Part shown: positions 63,498 to 64,000 of the stretch, one piece after another
How the letters are laid out: every line of letters starts with the position of its first letter
How positions within the stretch are numbered: the first letter of the stretch is position 1
DNA from: an uncultured Lachnospiraceae bacterium
GTDB taxonomy: Bacteria; Bacillota; Clostridia; Lachnospirales; Lachnospiraceae
Length of the DNA stretch: 64,000 nt
Reading direction: 5' to 3'
NCBI GenBank assembly: GCA_948688495.1
Contig: CAPQSW010000002.1
Coordinates: 1 to 64,000 of the forward strand
Program-made: the position numbers and the translations under genes
Notes under the pieces: model-generated
What the model saw: only the letters and a program-made list of their open reading frames with translations
Told to the model about the DNA's origin: nothing
The model's database searches: none

Positions 63498-64000
63498 AAA
63501 CAGAAAAGTTCTGATTACCGGGCATACAGGATTTAAGGGTTCCTGGATGTGCCGTCTGCTCGCCCTGGCCGGGGCGGAGGTTACCGGTTATGCATTGGAA
63601 GGGGCAGAGGGATGCAATCTCTTTGCAATCTGCCGGCTTGGGGCTGACGTGGACTCTGTGATTGGGGATATCCGCAGTCTGGAACATTTGCGTGACGTAT
63701 TTGACCGGGTGCAGCCGGAGATTGTAATACATATGGCGGCGCAGCCGCTGGTGCGCGAATCTTATATAAATCCGGTGTATACATACGAGACAAATGTTAT
63801 GGGTACCGTGAATGTGATGGAATGTGTAAGGCAGACGCCGGCGGTGCGCTCAGTCGTCAATGTCACAACAGATAAGGTGTATCACAACAGGGAGTGGGAA
63901 TGGGGATACCGCGAGAGTGACGAGTTGAATGGATATGACCCATATTCCAATTCAAAATCATGCTCAGAGCTGGTGACCAGCAGCTATGTGAACTCCTTTT
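63475..64000 (+). CDS. rfbG: CDP-glucose 4,6-dehydratase (5' part, cut by the window end)
   Basis: The first 175 residues are visible. It is an SDR that converts CDP-glucose to CDP-4-keto-6-deoxyglucose, the RfbH substrate. The NAD loop is VLITGHTGFKGSW, a mark of RfbG, followed by MAAQPLVRESY and VNVTTDKVYHNREWEWGYRE. ATG at 63475 with AAGGAG upstream, inside the end of the preceding gene. With rfbF and rfbH the three-enzyme route to CDP-4-keto-3,6-dideoxyglucose is present. Confidence 0.93.
   Translation, partial: MSVLEFYKNRKVLITGHTGFKGSWMCRLLALAGAEVTGYALEGAEGCNLFAICRLGADVDSVIGDIRSLEHLRDVFDRVQPEIVIHMAAQPLVRESYINPVYTYETNVMGTVNVMECVRQTPAVRSVVNVTTDKVYHNREWEWGYRESDELNGYDPYSNSKSCSELVTSSYVNSF

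Overview
The window reads as chromosome of a motile, strictly anaerobic, low-to-moderate GC Firmicute, most likely a flagellated Lachnospiraceae. The evidence is the rpsK-rpsD-rpoA-rplQ block with a clostridial-type long L17, the NrdDG anaerobic ribonucleotide reductase, two FlgK paralogues, FliW/CsrA control of flagellin, sigma-D-type promoters and surface proteins built from Ig-like repeats. No rRNA, tRNA, transposase, integrase or CRISPR array is visible, and no gap without a gene exceeds 300 bases.

Layout. 1-2.7 kb: end of the alpha operon (rpsK partial, rpsD, rpoA, rplQ). 2.8-5.8 kb: a PutP-type sodium/proline symporter and a tandem-domain ThyX-like protein. 6.0-8.5 kb, minus strand: a secreted NlpC/P60 protein with eight Ig-like repeats. 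8.7-11.5 kb: nrdDG behind a promoter with two NrdR boxes. 11.6-16 kb: a small unknown protein, an L,D-transpeptidase, a methyltransferase (minus strand), lgt, and an unknown gene behind a sigma-D-like promoter. 16.2-26.3 kb: a cell-surface island with a 2424-residue repeat protein, a class B sortase and a BspA-type LRR protein ending in a TPKTG sorting signal.

26.3-38.3 kb: late flagellar genes flgM-flgN-flgK1-flgK2-flgL-fliW-csrA, then flaG-fliD-fliS-fliT-like, then a short flagellin. Sigma-D-like promoters precede flgM, flaG and flagellin. The flagellin leader carries a hairpin with GGA in its loop and a GGA-bearing Shine-Dalgarno, as expected of a CsrA target, so FliW-CsrA-flagellin feedback looks complete here.

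38.3 kb to the window end: an island of about 20 genes that I infer builds the flagellin glycan. It has four CgeB-like glycosyltransferases, other transferases, and three activation or capping modules. (a) Two large fusions join a SAM methyltransferase to what looks like a kinase fold, the architecture of the O-antigen terminator WbdD. (b) A PhnW-like aminotransferase, a LicC/PntC-like cytidylyltransferase and two TagF-like transferases would activate a phospho- or phosphono-amino compound with CTP and attach it. (c) RfbF, RfbH, RfbG (cut by the window end) and a TPP enzyme of the acetolactate synthase family would make a CDP-3,6-dideoxy-4-keto sugar and possibly extend it by two carbons, as YerE does for yersiniose A. 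The island is the most novel part of the window. Its link to flagellin rests on position and gene content, not proof.
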